NCBI RefSeq assembly: GCF_013393185.1
Contig: NZ_QJQX01000054.1
Span: forward strand, 124,001-188,000
Origin: Sphingobium lactosutens
Lineage (GTDB): Bacteria; Pseudomonadota; Alphaproteobacteria; Sphingomonadales; Sphingomonadaceae
Direction: 5' to 3'
DNA: 64,000 bases
Part shown: piece by piece, positions 44,820 to 53,471 of the stretch
How the letters are laid out: the number at the start of each line of letters is the position of its first letter
Position numbering within the stretch: position 1 is the stretch's first letter
Position numbers and translations under genes: made by a program
Notes under the pieces: generated by a model
What the model was told of the DNA's origin: nothing
What the model saw: only the letters and a program-made list of their open reading frames with translations
Databases searched by the model: none

Positions 44820-45779
44820 GTGGATAGGGGATCGAACGGCGCGACATATGCGGGCATCGCATTCGGCGCGGGCGCAGGCGCGCTCTGGGGGCTGGTGTTC
44901 CTGGCGCCCGAAGTCGTGCGCGGCTTCAGTCCGCTGGAGCAGGCGATCGGGCGCTATCTGGCCTATGGCGTGATGTCGGCGCTATTGGTCGCACCGCGCT
45001 GGCGCACGCTCCGGGCGCTGATGACGCCGCGCATCCTGTGGGCGCTCGCCTGGCTCGCGCTGGCCGGCAATCTCTTTTATTATGTGCTGCTGGCGAGCGC
45101 GGTGCAGATGGGCGGCATCGCCATGACATCGCTGGTGGTCGGCTTCCTGCCGGTGGCGGTGACGATCATCGGCAGTCGGCAGGCGGACGCCGTGCGGTTG
45201 CGCCAGCTGGCGCCGTCGCTGCTGCTTTGCATCGCGGGCGCTTTCTGCATCGGATGGCAGGCGATCGCGATGCCTGGCGCGGGGCCGGTCGCGACGCGCC
45301 TGATCGGCTTTGGCTGCGCGATCGGCGCGCTCGTCTCCTGGACCGCCTTTGCCATCGGCAACAATCACTGGTTGCGCCGGATGGGTGACATGCCCGCGCA
45401 GGACTGGAATTTCCTGATCGGCCTGGCGACGGGCGTGCAGGCCCTGCTGTTCCTGCCGGTCGTTTTCCTGCTGGGCGTCGGGCAGCATGACGCGGCGGGC
45501 TGGAGCAAGTTTGCGGGGGTGACGATCGGCATCGCCCTGCTGGCCTCGATCGTCGGCAATGCGCTGTGGAACCGGATGAGCCGGCTGCTGCCGCTGACCA
45601 TGGTGGGGCAGATGATCCTGTTCGAAACGGGCTTTGCGCTGATCTACGGTTTCCTCTGGGAGCAGCGCATGCCGACCCTGCTGGAGGGCGCGGCGTTCGT
45701 GCTGGTGGTGTCGAGCGTCGTCACCTGCATCGCCGCGCATCGCCGGCCCGGTCCGGCGGAAGCAACCGTCGCGGCCTGA
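44820..45779 (+). CDS. DMT-superfamily (EamA) transporter next to an Lrp regulator
   Basis: The 319-residue membrane protein has about ten helices (for example AFGAGAGALWGLVFLAPEVV, and NLFYYVLLASAVQMGGIAMT). The GTG start is the first in frame. EamA exporters divergent from an Lrp gene often export amino acids and are induced by them. That role is inferred from context. Confidence 0.85.
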   Translation: MDRGSNGATYAGIAFGAGAGALWGLVFLAPEVVRGFSPLEQAIGRYLAYGVMSALLVAPRWRTLRALMTPRILWALAWLALAGNLFYYVLLASAVQMGGIAMTSLVVGFLPVAVTIIGSRQADAVRLRQLAPSLLLCIAGAFCIGWQAIAMPGAGPVATRLIGFGCAIGALVSWTAFAIGNNHWLRRMGDMPAQDWNFLIGLATGVQALLFLPVVFLLGVGQHDAAGWSKFAGVTIGIALLASIVGNALWNRMSRLLPLTMVGQMILFETGFALIYGFLWEQRMPTLLEGAAFVLVVSSVVTCIAAHRRPGPAEATVAA

Positions 45780-45823
45780 TTGCGACCTTTCCCCTTTGGC
45801 GGTTTCGCTATAGGGCGGGTTTC

Positions 45824-46210
45824 ATGACCAATATGTTTCTTGTGATGGGCGGCGGCGCGGTCGGCACGCTGGCGCGCTATCTGACCGGTCGGCTGGCGGG
45901 GCAATTGATGCCCGGCGCGGCCTGGCCCTGGGGTACTTTTGCCGTGAACCTGATCGGCGGTTTCGCCATGGGGCTGCTGGCCGGATGGCTCGCGCGCGGC
46001 AGCAGTGTGTCGGGTGAGCCGATCCGCCTGTTGCTGGGCGTGGGTGTGCTGGGCGGCTTCACGACCTTTTCCGCCTTCAGCCTGGAAACGATGCTGATGA
46101 TCGAGCGCGGCCAGGCTGCGCTGGCCATGGGCTATGCGGTGGCGTCGGTGATCGGCGCGGTCGGCGCGCTGGCGCTGGGCCTGACCGTCATGCGGAGTGC
46201 CGCGGCATGA
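45824..46210 (+). CDS. crcB: Fluoride efflux channel CrcB/Fluc
   Basis: CrcB forms dual-topology dimers that expel fluoride. The 128 residues have four helices. The family motifs GTFAVNLIGGF and GVLGGFTTFSAFSLETM (the central Na+/F- path) are both present, along with MGGGAVGTLARYLTG at the start. Its stop overlaps the rluC start (ATGA). No fluoride riboswitch was recognised upstream. Confidence 0.95.
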   Translation: MTNMFLVMGGGAVGTLARYLTGRLAGQLMPGAAWPWGTFAVNLIGGFAMGLLAGWLARGSSVSGEPIRLLLGVGVLGGFTTFSAFSLETMLMIERGQAALAMGYAVASVIGAVGALALGLTVMRSAAA

Positions 46211-47607
46211 AGGGGCGTCCTCCGGGCAAGAGCGGCGCCGGTTCGTCCGGCAATGGCGCACGCGGCGCCGGCCCGCGTAGCGGCAAGCCTGCGGGCGGGC
46301 GGCCTTCGGATCGCAAGGCGGCCGATCGCAAACCCGGCGATCGCAAGCCTGACGGTGCATATGGGCGCGGCAAGCCGTCCGGTCCGCGCAAGAGTGACGG
46401 CGGCAAGCCGGCCTTCAAGCCCAGAACGCCGGCTGCGACCAAATCGGCGGCTGCTGCGGCGAAGCCTGCCCCGGCCAAGGCCGCCCCTGCCAAGGCGAAC
46501 CCCGCCAAGGGCGTGTCGCTGGACGTGCGCCAGTTCCGGGTGAAGGCGGACGATGACGGCATCCGCCTCGACCGCTGGTTCCAGCGGCATCTGCCCGATG
46601 TCGGCTTCAATCTGGTGTCGCGCTGGTCGCGGACCGGGCAGTTGCGCGTCGATGGCGCGCGCGCCGCGCCGGGCGATCGGATCACCGAAGGCCAGATGAT
46701 CCGCGTGCCGCCCGCCGAAGCGAAGCCCGAAGCGGCGGAGAAACCCAAGCGCGTCCGCGTGATCGACCTAACCCCGGACGAGATCGCCTATGCGCAGGAC
46801 ATGGTGATCCACAGGGACGATCAGGCGATCGTCATCAACAAGCCGCCGGGCCTCGCGACGCAGGGCGGGACCAAGACCGACGAGCATGTCGACAAGCTGC
46901 TCGACGGCCTGCTGTTCGACGCGGAATCGCGGCCCAAGCTGGTCCACCGGCTGGACAAGGACACGTCGGGCGCACTGCTGCTCGCGCGCACCAGCCGCTC
47001 CGCCGCCCATTTCGCCAAGGCCTTTTCCAGCCGCACGGCGCGCAAAGTCTATTGGGCGCTGGTGATGGGCGTGCCCTCTATCAACGACGGCATGATTGAA
47101 CTACCGCTCGCCAAGCAGCCGGGCACCGGTGGCGAAAAAATGCATGTGGACGAGGAAGAGGGCCTGCCCGCCCGCTCGCGCTATCGCGTGATCGAGCGCG
47201 CCGGCAATCGCGCCGCCTGGGTCGAGCTGCAACCCCATACCGGGCGCACTCACCAGCTGCGCGTGCATATGGCCGCGATCGGCCATCCCATCGTTGGCGA
47301 CGGCAAATATGGCGGCAAGGAAGCGTTCCTGAGCGGCACGATCAGCCGCAAGATGCACCTGCACGCCCGCCGCATCCGGGTCGACCATCCAGATGGTGGC
47401 CGGGTCGACGTGACGGCGGAGCTTCCGACGCACTTTGCCAACAGCCTGCACGAACTGGGCTTCGACCTCAGCCTCGGCGACCTGCCGCTGGACGATGAGA
47501 TCGACCGGACCCCGACCCGTGAGGACGAGAAGAAGTTCGCGCGCCAACATGCCAAGCAGATCCGCAAGGGCCGCAAGGGCGAGCGCCGGTCGCGCGGATC
47601 GCGCTGA
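46207..47607 (+). CDS. rluC: RluA-family 23S rRNA pseudouridine synthase with basic N-terminal extension
   Basis: This enzyme isomerises specific uridines of 23S rRNA. The S4 domain is at about 108-175 (DDDGIRLDRWFQRHLPDV). The synthase domain carries KLVHRLDKDTSGALLLAR, with catalytic Asp near 250, and ELQPHTGRTHQLRVHMAAIG. Residues 1-95 are a low-complexity Gly/Arg/Lys/Ala/Pro tail (SGKPAGGRPSDRKAADRK and similar) absent from E. coli RluC. RluC versus another RluA paralogue is not certain. Confidence 0.9.
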   Translation: MKGRPPGKSGAGSSGNGARGAGPRSGKPAGGRPSDRKAADRKPGDRKPDGAYGRGKPSGPRKSDGGKPAFKPRTPAATKSAAAAAKPAPAKAAPAKANPAKGVSLDVRQFRVKADDDGIRLDRWFQRHLPDVGFNLVSRWSRTGQLRVDGARAAPGDRITEGQMIRVPPAEAKPEAAEKPKRVRVIDLTPDEIAYAQDMVIHRDDQAIVINKPPGLATQGGTKTDEHVDKLLDGLLFDAESRPKLVHRLDKDTSGALLLARTSRSAAHFAKAFSSRTARKVYWALVMGVPSINDGMIELPLAKQPGTGGEKMHVDEEEGLPARSRYRVIERAGNRAAWVELQPHTGRTHQLRVHMAAIGHPIVGDGKYGGKEAFLSGTISRKMHLHARRIRVDHPDGGRVDVTAELPTHFANSLHELGFDLSLGDLPLDDEIDRTPTREDEKKFARQHAKQIRKGRKGERRSRGSR

Positions 47608-47617
47608 GGGAGCAGGG

Positions 47618-48225
47618 GTGCATCCCGATCCCAAGTTCCGCTGGCGGGATGAGGATGAGCTGCGCGCCTTCGTGGGCGCGCAGCGGTTCGGGATGCTCTT
47701 CGCGCAGACGCCGGACGGCCCGGCGGTGGCGCATGTGCCGGTCATCTGGCTCGACGAGACGCGGATCGGCTTTCACCTGTCGCGCGGCAACCGGCTGGCC
47801 CCCCATATCGACGGCGCGCGGCGTTGTTCGTGGCGAACGGGCCGCACGGCTATGTCAGCCCGGACTGGTATGGGCTGGAGGACCAGGTGCCGACCTGGAA
47901 CTATGTCGCCGCCGAATTGGAGGGCGATGTGCGTGCGCTTCCGGCCGAAGCGCTGCCCGACCTGATCGACGCCCTGTCGTTCGATAGCGAGACGCGGCTC
48001 GCGCCAAAACCGGTCTGGACCCGGAACAAAATGACGCCCGGCCTGTTCGACCGGATGGCGGGGGCAATCATCGGCTATCAGATGACCGTCACGGACTGGC
48101 GCGGCACATGCAAACTGGGCCAGAACAAGGTGCCGGCCGCGCGTGCGGCGGCGGCGGACGGAATGGCGGCGGCGGGCGATACCGCCATTGCCGCGCTGAT
48201 GAAGGGGACGTTGGACGACGCATGA
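47618..48225 (+). pseudogene. PaiB-like FMN-binding protein, frameshifted
   Basis: From the GTG at 47618 the first frame reads a PaiB-like N-terminus (DPKFRWRDEDELRAF, then PAVAHVPVIWLDETRIGFHL). After IDGAR the reading continues only in the other frame as ALFVANGPHGYVSPDWYG and runs to 48225 (GTCKLGQNKVPAARAAAADG, the family's C-terminal motif). One base appears to be missing near 47819-47823, where cggcg may once have been cgggcg. PaiB proteins resemble pyridoxamine-phosphate oxidases and can act as regulators. It may be a real pseudogene or an assembly error. Confidence 0.75.
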
Positions 48226-48235
48226 GCAATCGCCC

Positions 48236-48892
48236 ATGAACAAGCTGGTTGTTTTCGACTGTGATGGCACGCTGGTGGACAGTCAGCACAGTATCTGTAC
48301 CGCCATGGTGCGCGCTTTCGAGGAGGCGAAGCTGACCCCGCCTGAACGGCTGGCGACGCTGGCGGTGGTGGGATTGTCGCTCCCGGTGGCGATGGCGCGG
48401 CTGTTGCCGGATGCGGAAAGCGACTTTCACGATCATCTGGCCGAACGCTACAAGCTGGCCTTCCACGCGCTGCGGCGCGAAAATGCGGTGTCGGAACCGC
48501 TTTATCCCGGCATTGCCGAACTGGTGGAGGATCTGGACGATGCCGGTTGGCTGCTGGGCGTGGCGACTGGCAAGTCCGATCGCGGCCTCCATCTCTGCCT
48601 GACCCATCATGGCCTGTTCGATCGGTTCGTGACGCTGCAGACCGCCGACCGGCACCCGTCCAAGCCGCATCCCTCCATGCTCCAGACCGCCATGGCCGAA
48701 GCTGGCGCAGCCCCGGAAACCACGGTGATGATCGGCGACACCAGCTTCGACATCGACATGGGCCTGGCGGCCGGCGCGCGGACGATCGGCGTCGGCTGGG
48801 GCTATCATGCGCCCGGTGATCTGGTGACGGCAGGCGCCCATGCAGTAGCGATGGACAGCAGGGAGTTGCGCGGCCATATCGGCGCGCCATGA
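48236..48892 (+). CDS. HAD-family hydrolase (phosphoglycolate phosphatase-like)
   Basis: The 218-residue phosphatase has motif I DCDGTLVDS (Asp8 and Asp10), a cap domain, motif II/III around GVATGKSDRG and SKPHPSM, and motif IV IGDTSFDIDM. It may dephosphorylate phosphoglycolate or a related small phosphate. The ATGA overlap with the next gene and its place before the ATP12 gene suggest a conserved operon. Confidence 0.9.
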   Translation: MNKLVVFDCDGTLVDSQHSICTAMVRAFEEAKLTPPERLATLAVVGLSLPVAMARLLPDAESDFHDHLAERYKLAFHALRRENAVSEPLYPGIAELVEDLDDAGWLLGVATGKSDRGLHLCLTHHGLFDRFVTLQTADRHPSKPHPSMLQTAMAEAGAAPETTVMIGDTSFDIDMGLAAGARTIGVGWGYHAPGDLVTAGAHAVAMDSRELRGHIGAP

Positions 48893-49149
48893 CCGACATA
48901 ATTCCGCCGCCCCCGCCAGCCGACCCGGACAAGGTCGCGCGCCAGCGTCATTTCGCCATCGGCCTGTTCCGCCTGTCCGGCGCCTTCATCGTCATGTTCG
49001 GTTTCCTTGCCATCATGCAGCGCTTTTCCTGGGTTCAGGGCGACAGGGCCAAGGCGTTCGGCGCCATCATGGTCGTCACCGGACTCGTTCAGTTCATCGT
49101 CGTCCCGCGCCTGCTGCTGGCGCTGTTCCGCCAGAGGCCTCCGCAATGA
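48889..49149 (+). CDS. Small two-helix membrane protein
   Basis: The 86-residue product has a proline-rich start (IIPPPPPADPD) and two hydrophobic helices (LFRLSGAFIVMFGFLAIM and FGAIMVVTGLVQFIVVPRLL). It overlaps both neighbours by four bases, so it is translationally coupled to the HAD and ATP12 genes. It looks like a conserved sphingomonad gene of unknown role. Confidence 0.8.
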   Translation: MTDIIPPPPPADPDKVARQRHFAIGLFRLSGAFIVMFGFLAIMQRFSWVQGDRAKAFGAIMVVTGLVQFIVVPRLLLALFRQRPPQ

Positions 49150-49841
49150 AGCGTTTCTACAAGGATGTGGCCGTGGTCGCGGCCGAAGAGGGATTGTCGA
49201 TCCAGCTCGACGGCCGTCCGGTCCGCACGCCCGCCCGCGCGCTGCTGGCGCTGCCCACGCCTGCTCTTGCGGAAGCAATCGCGGCCGAATGGCGCGCGCA
49301 GGGGGAGGCGGTCGATCCGGCCTCCATGCCGATCACCGGTCTCGCCAATGCCGCGATCGATCATGTTGCGACCAACAAGGCGGACTTCGCCGCCGGGGTG
49401 GTCCGTTATGCGCAGAGCGACCTGCTCTGCTATCGCGCCGATGGTCCCGATACGCTGGTCGCGCGGCAGGCGGCGGCCTGGGATCCGCTGCTCGACTGGG
49501 CGCGGGCACGCTACGACGTGACCTTCGTGGTGACGCAGGGAATCATCCCGGTGCCGCAGCCGGACGAGACGCTGGCCCGGCTCGGTGCGGCGGTAACGAC
49601 GCTCGATCCCTTCACCCTTACCGGCCTGGCGACCCTGGTGACGATCAGCGGCTCGCTGGTCTGCGGGCTTGCGCTGGTCGAGGGTGGCCACGACATCGAT
49701 GCGATCTGGCAGGCGGCGGAGATCGACGAGGCCTGGCAGGTCGAGCAATGGGGCGAGGATGCCGAGGCATCGGCGCGCGCCGCGCACCGCCGCGTTGATT
49801 TTTCCATGGCCGGAGCCTTTTGCGCGATGAACCGAAACTGA
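49146..49841 (+). CDS. ATP12-family F1-ATPase assembly chaperone
   Basis: ATP12 binds the F1 alpha subunit during assembly, and the family is shared by mitochondria and alphaproteobacteria. The 231 residues start MKRFYKDVAVVAAEEGLSIQ and show LDGRPVRTPARALLALPTPA, AIAAEWRAQGE and PITGLANAAIDHV, all family features, plus SDLLCYRA. It ends the crcB-to-ATP12 chain. Confidence 0.92.
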   Translation: MKRFYKDVAVVAAEEGLSIQLDGRPVRTPARALLALPTPALAEAIAAEWRAQGEAVDPASMPITGLANAAIDHVATNKADFAAGVVRYAQSDLLCYRADGPDTLVARQAAAWDPLLDWARARYDVTFVVTQGIIPVPQPDETLARLGAAVTTLDPFTLTGLATLVTISGSLVCGLALVEGGHDIDAIWQAAEIDEAWQVEQWGEDAEASARAAHRRVDFSMAGAFCAMNRN

Positions 49842-49942
49842 AAGAGTCGGAACCGGGCTATTCCTTCGTTCATTGAAGGGGTTGGGCCGCGCGACATCTG
49901 CGTTGGAACGATCCAACGCCATCGATCAAGGAGACCCTGACA

Positions 49943-50716
49943 TTGGCTCGATTTGCCAAGTTTGTTCTGATGACCGTTTCGGCGCCGCTGGCGCTTGCTG
50001 CGCCGGCGCTGGCGCAGCAGGCCCCCGCACCCCAGAGCGCCCCGGTCGACGCTGCGCCGACCGAGCCTGCAGCTTCGGCGGCGCCTGTCGTCAGGGACCT
50101 GACGCCGGACGAAATCGCCGCCTTCAATCAGGCCGTGACCGACTTCACCGCCGGGCAGAGCGCACAGCAGACCGGCGACAATGCCGCCGCGGTCGCCAAA
50201 TATGACGCGGCCATGCCCGCCATCCGCACGGCGGTGGCAGCCGATCCGACCAAGATCGACAATGTGAATTTCCTCGCCAACGCGCTGTATGCCGACGCTG
50301 CCGCCTATGGCGCGCTGGGCCAGATGGACAAGCTGATCGCGCTCTACGACGAATCGCTGCCGCACTGGCGCACGCTGGTGGAAGCCAAGCCGACCGATGC
50401 GGCCAGCCGCAACATCCTGGCTGGCATCCTCATCCAGGTCGGCAACGAAAAGCTGGCGGCGAGCGATACCGACGGCGCCGATCCCTATTATCAGGAGGCG
50501 CTGCCGCTGGCGCGCAAGTCCGTATCGGAACAGCCTGCCGACGCCGCGGCCAAGAATATCCTTCTATCCGCCCTTATCGGGGCCAGCCAGACCTCGATGG
50601 AGGAAGGGCTGCGCGACGAAGTCATCGGCATGGGCAAGGCGATGACCGCCGACGGATCGATCGACGCTGCGAACAAGCCCTCGATCGCGGCGATTACCGG
50701 GGCAAATGCGGGCTAA
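49943..50716 (+). CDS. Secreted tetratricopeptide-like protein
   Basis: A TTG start preceded by AAGGAG gives 257 residues with a signal peptide (ending ALA near residue 24) and an Ala/Pro-rich linker. Helical repeats follow: AAAVAKYDAAMPAIRTAVAA, ANALYADAAAYGALGQMDKL, RNILAGILIQVGNEKLAASD. They resemble TPR units. It is probably a periplasmic scaffold. No partner is evident, and it is convergent with the PBP1A gene. Confidence 0.7.
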   Translation: MARFAKFVLMTVSAPLALAAPALAQQAPAPQSAPVDAAPTEPAASAAPVVRDLTPDEIAAFNQAVTDFTAGQSAQQTGDNAAAVAKYDAAMPAIRTAVAADPTKIDNVNFLANALYADAAAYGALGQMDKLIALYDESLPHWRTLVEAKPTDAASRNILAGILIQVGNEKLAASDTDGADPYYQEALPLARKSVSEQPADAAAKNILLSALIGASQTSMEEGLRDEVIGMGKAMTADGSIDAANKPSIAAITGANAG

Positions 50717-50736
50717 ACCAACAAGCGCGAGATAAG

Positions 50737-50771
50737 GAAACGGGGCCGAAGCGATGCTTCAGCCCTGTTTC
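50737..50771. terminator. Stem-loop between convergent TPR-like and PBP1A genes
   Basis: GAAACGGGGC (50737-50746) pairs with GCCCTGTTTC (50762-50771) with one G-U pair, and CGAAGC pairs with GCTTC inside. It lies between two converging genes and is likely a bidirectional terminator. Confidence 0.7.
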
Positions 50772-50821
50772 ATTGGGGGAAGGGCGCCCGGACCGGCACG
50801 CTTCGATCCGATCCGATCCCG

Positions 50822-53365
50822 TCAGTAGATGCCGCCCTGGCCCTCCAGGAAGTCCGCGTCGGTGCGGCGGCGACCGGCCGACACGGCCGATGCAGCACGG
50901 GCGGCGGCAACCTTGGCCTGTTCCTCGGCCTCTTCCTTGCGGATCGAGCGGCGTGGCTCGGATTCGGGCTTGAACGCTTCCCAGATGATTGCGGGCTTGG
51001 GATCGGTGCCGGGCCATGCGCCATAGACGCGCTTGCCCGAACGGCGATCGATCGCGACCATGCGGATGCCGGCCGGCGCGACGAAGGGCGTCTTGGGCAT
51101 GGTTTCCAGCACCGGGGCCATCGCCGCCTTCCAGATCGGTGCGGCGATACGGCCGCCCTGCGCCCAGCCGCCCAGGCTGCGCGGCTGGTCGTAGCCGATA
51201 TAGACGCCCGCGACGATATCGGGCGACCCGCCCACGAACCAGACATTGGTCGGGCCGTTGGTGGTGCCGGTCTTGCCGAACAGCGGGCGCTTGAGGTCCG
51301 CCAACACCGTCGCGGTGCCGCGCTGGATCACGCCTTCGGTAATGTGGACGACCTGATAGGCGGTCATCGGGTTCATCACCTGCTTACCCTCCATGCCGAA
51401 GCGGGGCATCGGCTTGCCGTCCCAGTTCGCCATGTTGCAGCCGTCACACGGGCGCCAGCGCTGCGGCCAGATCACCTTGCCGCGGCGGTCCTGCACATAG
51501 TCCATCACCTTGGACGGGAATTGGCGGCCTTGGTTGGCCAGCGTCGCATAAGCATTCACCATGCGCTCTACGGTCGTCTCGCCCGCGCCCAAGGCGAAGG
51601 AGAGATAGGGCTGATAATCGCCGATGCCCATCGCCTTGATGGTGCGCACGACGCGGTCCATGCCGGTCTGGCTGGCGGCGCGCACGGTCATCAGGTTGCG
51701 CGACTGCTCCACGCCCCAGCGCATCGTCTGCGGCCCGGCGCTGCCGCCGGAGAAGTTCCGGAAACATTTCTGGCCGAGGCCCGCACCCTGATAGACGCAC
51801 AAGGGGCCATCGACGATGATCGACGCTGGGGTCATGCCATTGTCGAGCGCGGCGGCATAGACGAAGGGCTTGATGGTCGAACCCGGCTGGCGCAGCGCCT
51901 GCGTCGCGCGATTGTAGGAGGAAAGGCGCGAATCGAAGCCGCCCTGCATCGCGCGGATGCGGCCCGAATGGACTTCCTGCGCGACCATGCCGCCCGACAC
52001 TTCGGGGATGTTGCGCAGCGCCCAGCTCGATCCGTTGCGCGCGACGACGATCAGGTCGCCAGGCTTCATCGCCAAGAAGGCCGGGCCGCCGCTCTTGCGA
52101 TAGGGCAGTTGCGCCGACCCGGCGGGCAGCGTTCCGGTCGACCCGTCGGCAAAGCCGATCTGCGCGTCGGAGGAGGAGCGGCTGACGATCACCGCGACGC
52201 GCCACCCGGCATAGTCGACGTCGACATAGCTGGCGGCGAGTTCGCGTTCCCAGCCCTTGTCGATATCGAGATGCGCGATCGGGCCGGACCAGCCGCGACC
52301 CGCGTCGAAGCGTAGCAGGCCGTTGCGCAGCGCGGTCGACACATTGTCCTGCACCACAGGGTCATAGGGGCTGCGCACCCACAGGCCACCGGCATAGACG
52401 CTGTTGGAGCCATCTTCCGCCTTTTCGCCGAACAGCTGGATCAGGCGGCGGCGCACCTCTTCCATATAATAGCCGCCGGCGCGGGCATCGAAGCTGGAGC
52501 CGTGGGCGGCGACGGTGCCGAGCGGCATGGCGATCGCGGCGTCGCGCTGGGCGGCGGTGATCCAGCCATTCTTCTCCATTTCGCCAAGCGCCCAGTTGCG
52601 GCGATCGATCGCGCGGGCATGGCCGGTCTGGCTTTCGGGGCGGTAATTGGCCGGTCCCTTGGGCAGGATGGCAAGATAGGCCATTTCGGGCAGGGTCAGG
52701 TCCGCGACATCCTTGTCGAAATAGGCGCGCGATGCGGCCTGCACGCCATAGGCGTTGCGGCCCAGGAAGATCTGGTTGAGGTAGAGTTCGAGGATCTGCT
52801 GCTTGGACAGGACATTTTCCATGCGCCAGGCGAGGATCATTTCCTTCACCTTGCGCGTGGGCGAATATTCGTCGCCGATCAGCAGATTCTTCGCCACCTG
52901 CTGGGTGATGGTGGAACCGCCACGGGCGCGCTGGCCCGATCCCAGCTTGCTGGCATAGTCGAAGACTGCGCCTGCGAAGCCGGGGAAGTCGACGCCATGA
53001 TGCTCGAAGAAAGTCTTGTCCTCGGCGGCCAGATAGGCGCGGATCAGCAGCGGCGGATAATCGCTATATTGCAGCTGCACGCGCCGTTCGCGGGCGTAGC
53101 TGTGAACCGGCTGGCCGTTGATGTCGCGCACCATGGTCGGCAGCGGCGGCTCATATTCCAGCAGCGTCGCCGCATCGGGCAGCCCGCGTGCGAAGATCAG
53201 CCAGAACAGGAAGCAGGCGAGCAGGAAACCGCCCAGCAGGATCGCGGCCCAGCGGAACAGGCGGCGACCCCAGAGCGGACGGAGCCGGCCCAGAAAGCCG
53301 CCGGCGTCGCGGCGCAGGCGATAGGCGGTAGACGTCGGGGCGGTTTCGGAACGGGCCTCTTCCAT
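50822..53365 (-). CDS. mrcA: Penicillin-binding protein 1A (bifunctional peptidoglycan synthase)
   Basis: The 847-residue class A PBP polymerises glycan strands and crosslinks peptides. A transmembrane helix lies near 37-60. The glycosyltransferase domain has AAEDKTFFEHHGVDFPG (catalytic Glu near 116) and GGSTITQQVAKNLL. The transpeptidase domain has GSTIKPF (Ser near 496), SRN in EQSRNLMTVRAAS and KTGTTNG (near 698). The gene order with the amidase upstream is typical of alphaproteobacteria. Confidence 0.97.
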   Translation of the reverse strand: MEEARSETAPTSTAYRLRRDAGGFLGRLRPLWGRRLFRWAAILLGGFLLACFLFWLIFARGLPDAATLLEYEPPLPTMVRDINGQPVHSYARERRVQLQYSDYPPLLIRAYLAAEDKTFFEHHGVDFPGFAGAVFDYASKLGSGQRARGGSTITQQVAKNLLIGDEYSPTRKVKEMILAWRMENVLSKQQILELYLNQIFLGRNAYGVQAASRAYFDKDVADLTLPEMAYLAILPKGPANYRPESQTGHARAIDRRNWALGEMEKNGWITAAQRDAAIAMPLGTVAAHGSSFDARAGGYYMEEVRRRLIQLFGEKAEDGSNSVYAGGLWVRSPYDPVVQDNVSTALRNGLLRFDAGRGWSGPIAHLDIDKGWERELAASYVDVDYAGWRVAVIVSRSSSDAQIGFADGSTGTLPAGSAQLPYRKSGGPAFLAMKPGDLIVVARNGSSWALRNIPEVSGGMVAQEVHSGRIRAMQGGFDSRLSSYNRATQALRQPGSTIKPFVYAAALDNGMTPASIIVDGPLCVYQGAGLGQKCFRNFSGGSAGPQTMRWGVEQSRNLMTVRAASQTGMDRVVRTIKAMGIGDYQPYLSFALGAGETTVERMVNAYATLANQGRQFPSKVMDYVQDRRGKVIWPQRWRPCDGCNMANWDGKPMPRFGMEGKQVMNPMTAYQVVHITEGVIQRGTATVLADLKRPLFGKTGTTNGPTNVWFVGGSPDIVAGVYIGYDQPRSLGGWAQGGRIAAPIWKAAMAPVLETMPKTPFVAPAGIRMVAIDRRSGKRVYGAWPGTDPKPAIIWEAFKPESEPRRSIRKEEAEEQAKVAAARAASAVSAGRRRTDADFLEGQGGIY

Positions 53366-53471
53366 GGGAAAGAGGCTCTAGGGTCAAAATGTCGCCAAGG
53401 CCAGTGGGGATGATGCGATCCGACTTAACTCGGCTTCGACTTCCCCTTTCCGTTCAGCATCGCTGCGTAGA

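Noticed and set aside
45780..45823. Fluoride riboswitch upstream of crcB
   Set aside because: The 44-bp gap lacks the conserved fluoride aptamer elements and is too short for one.
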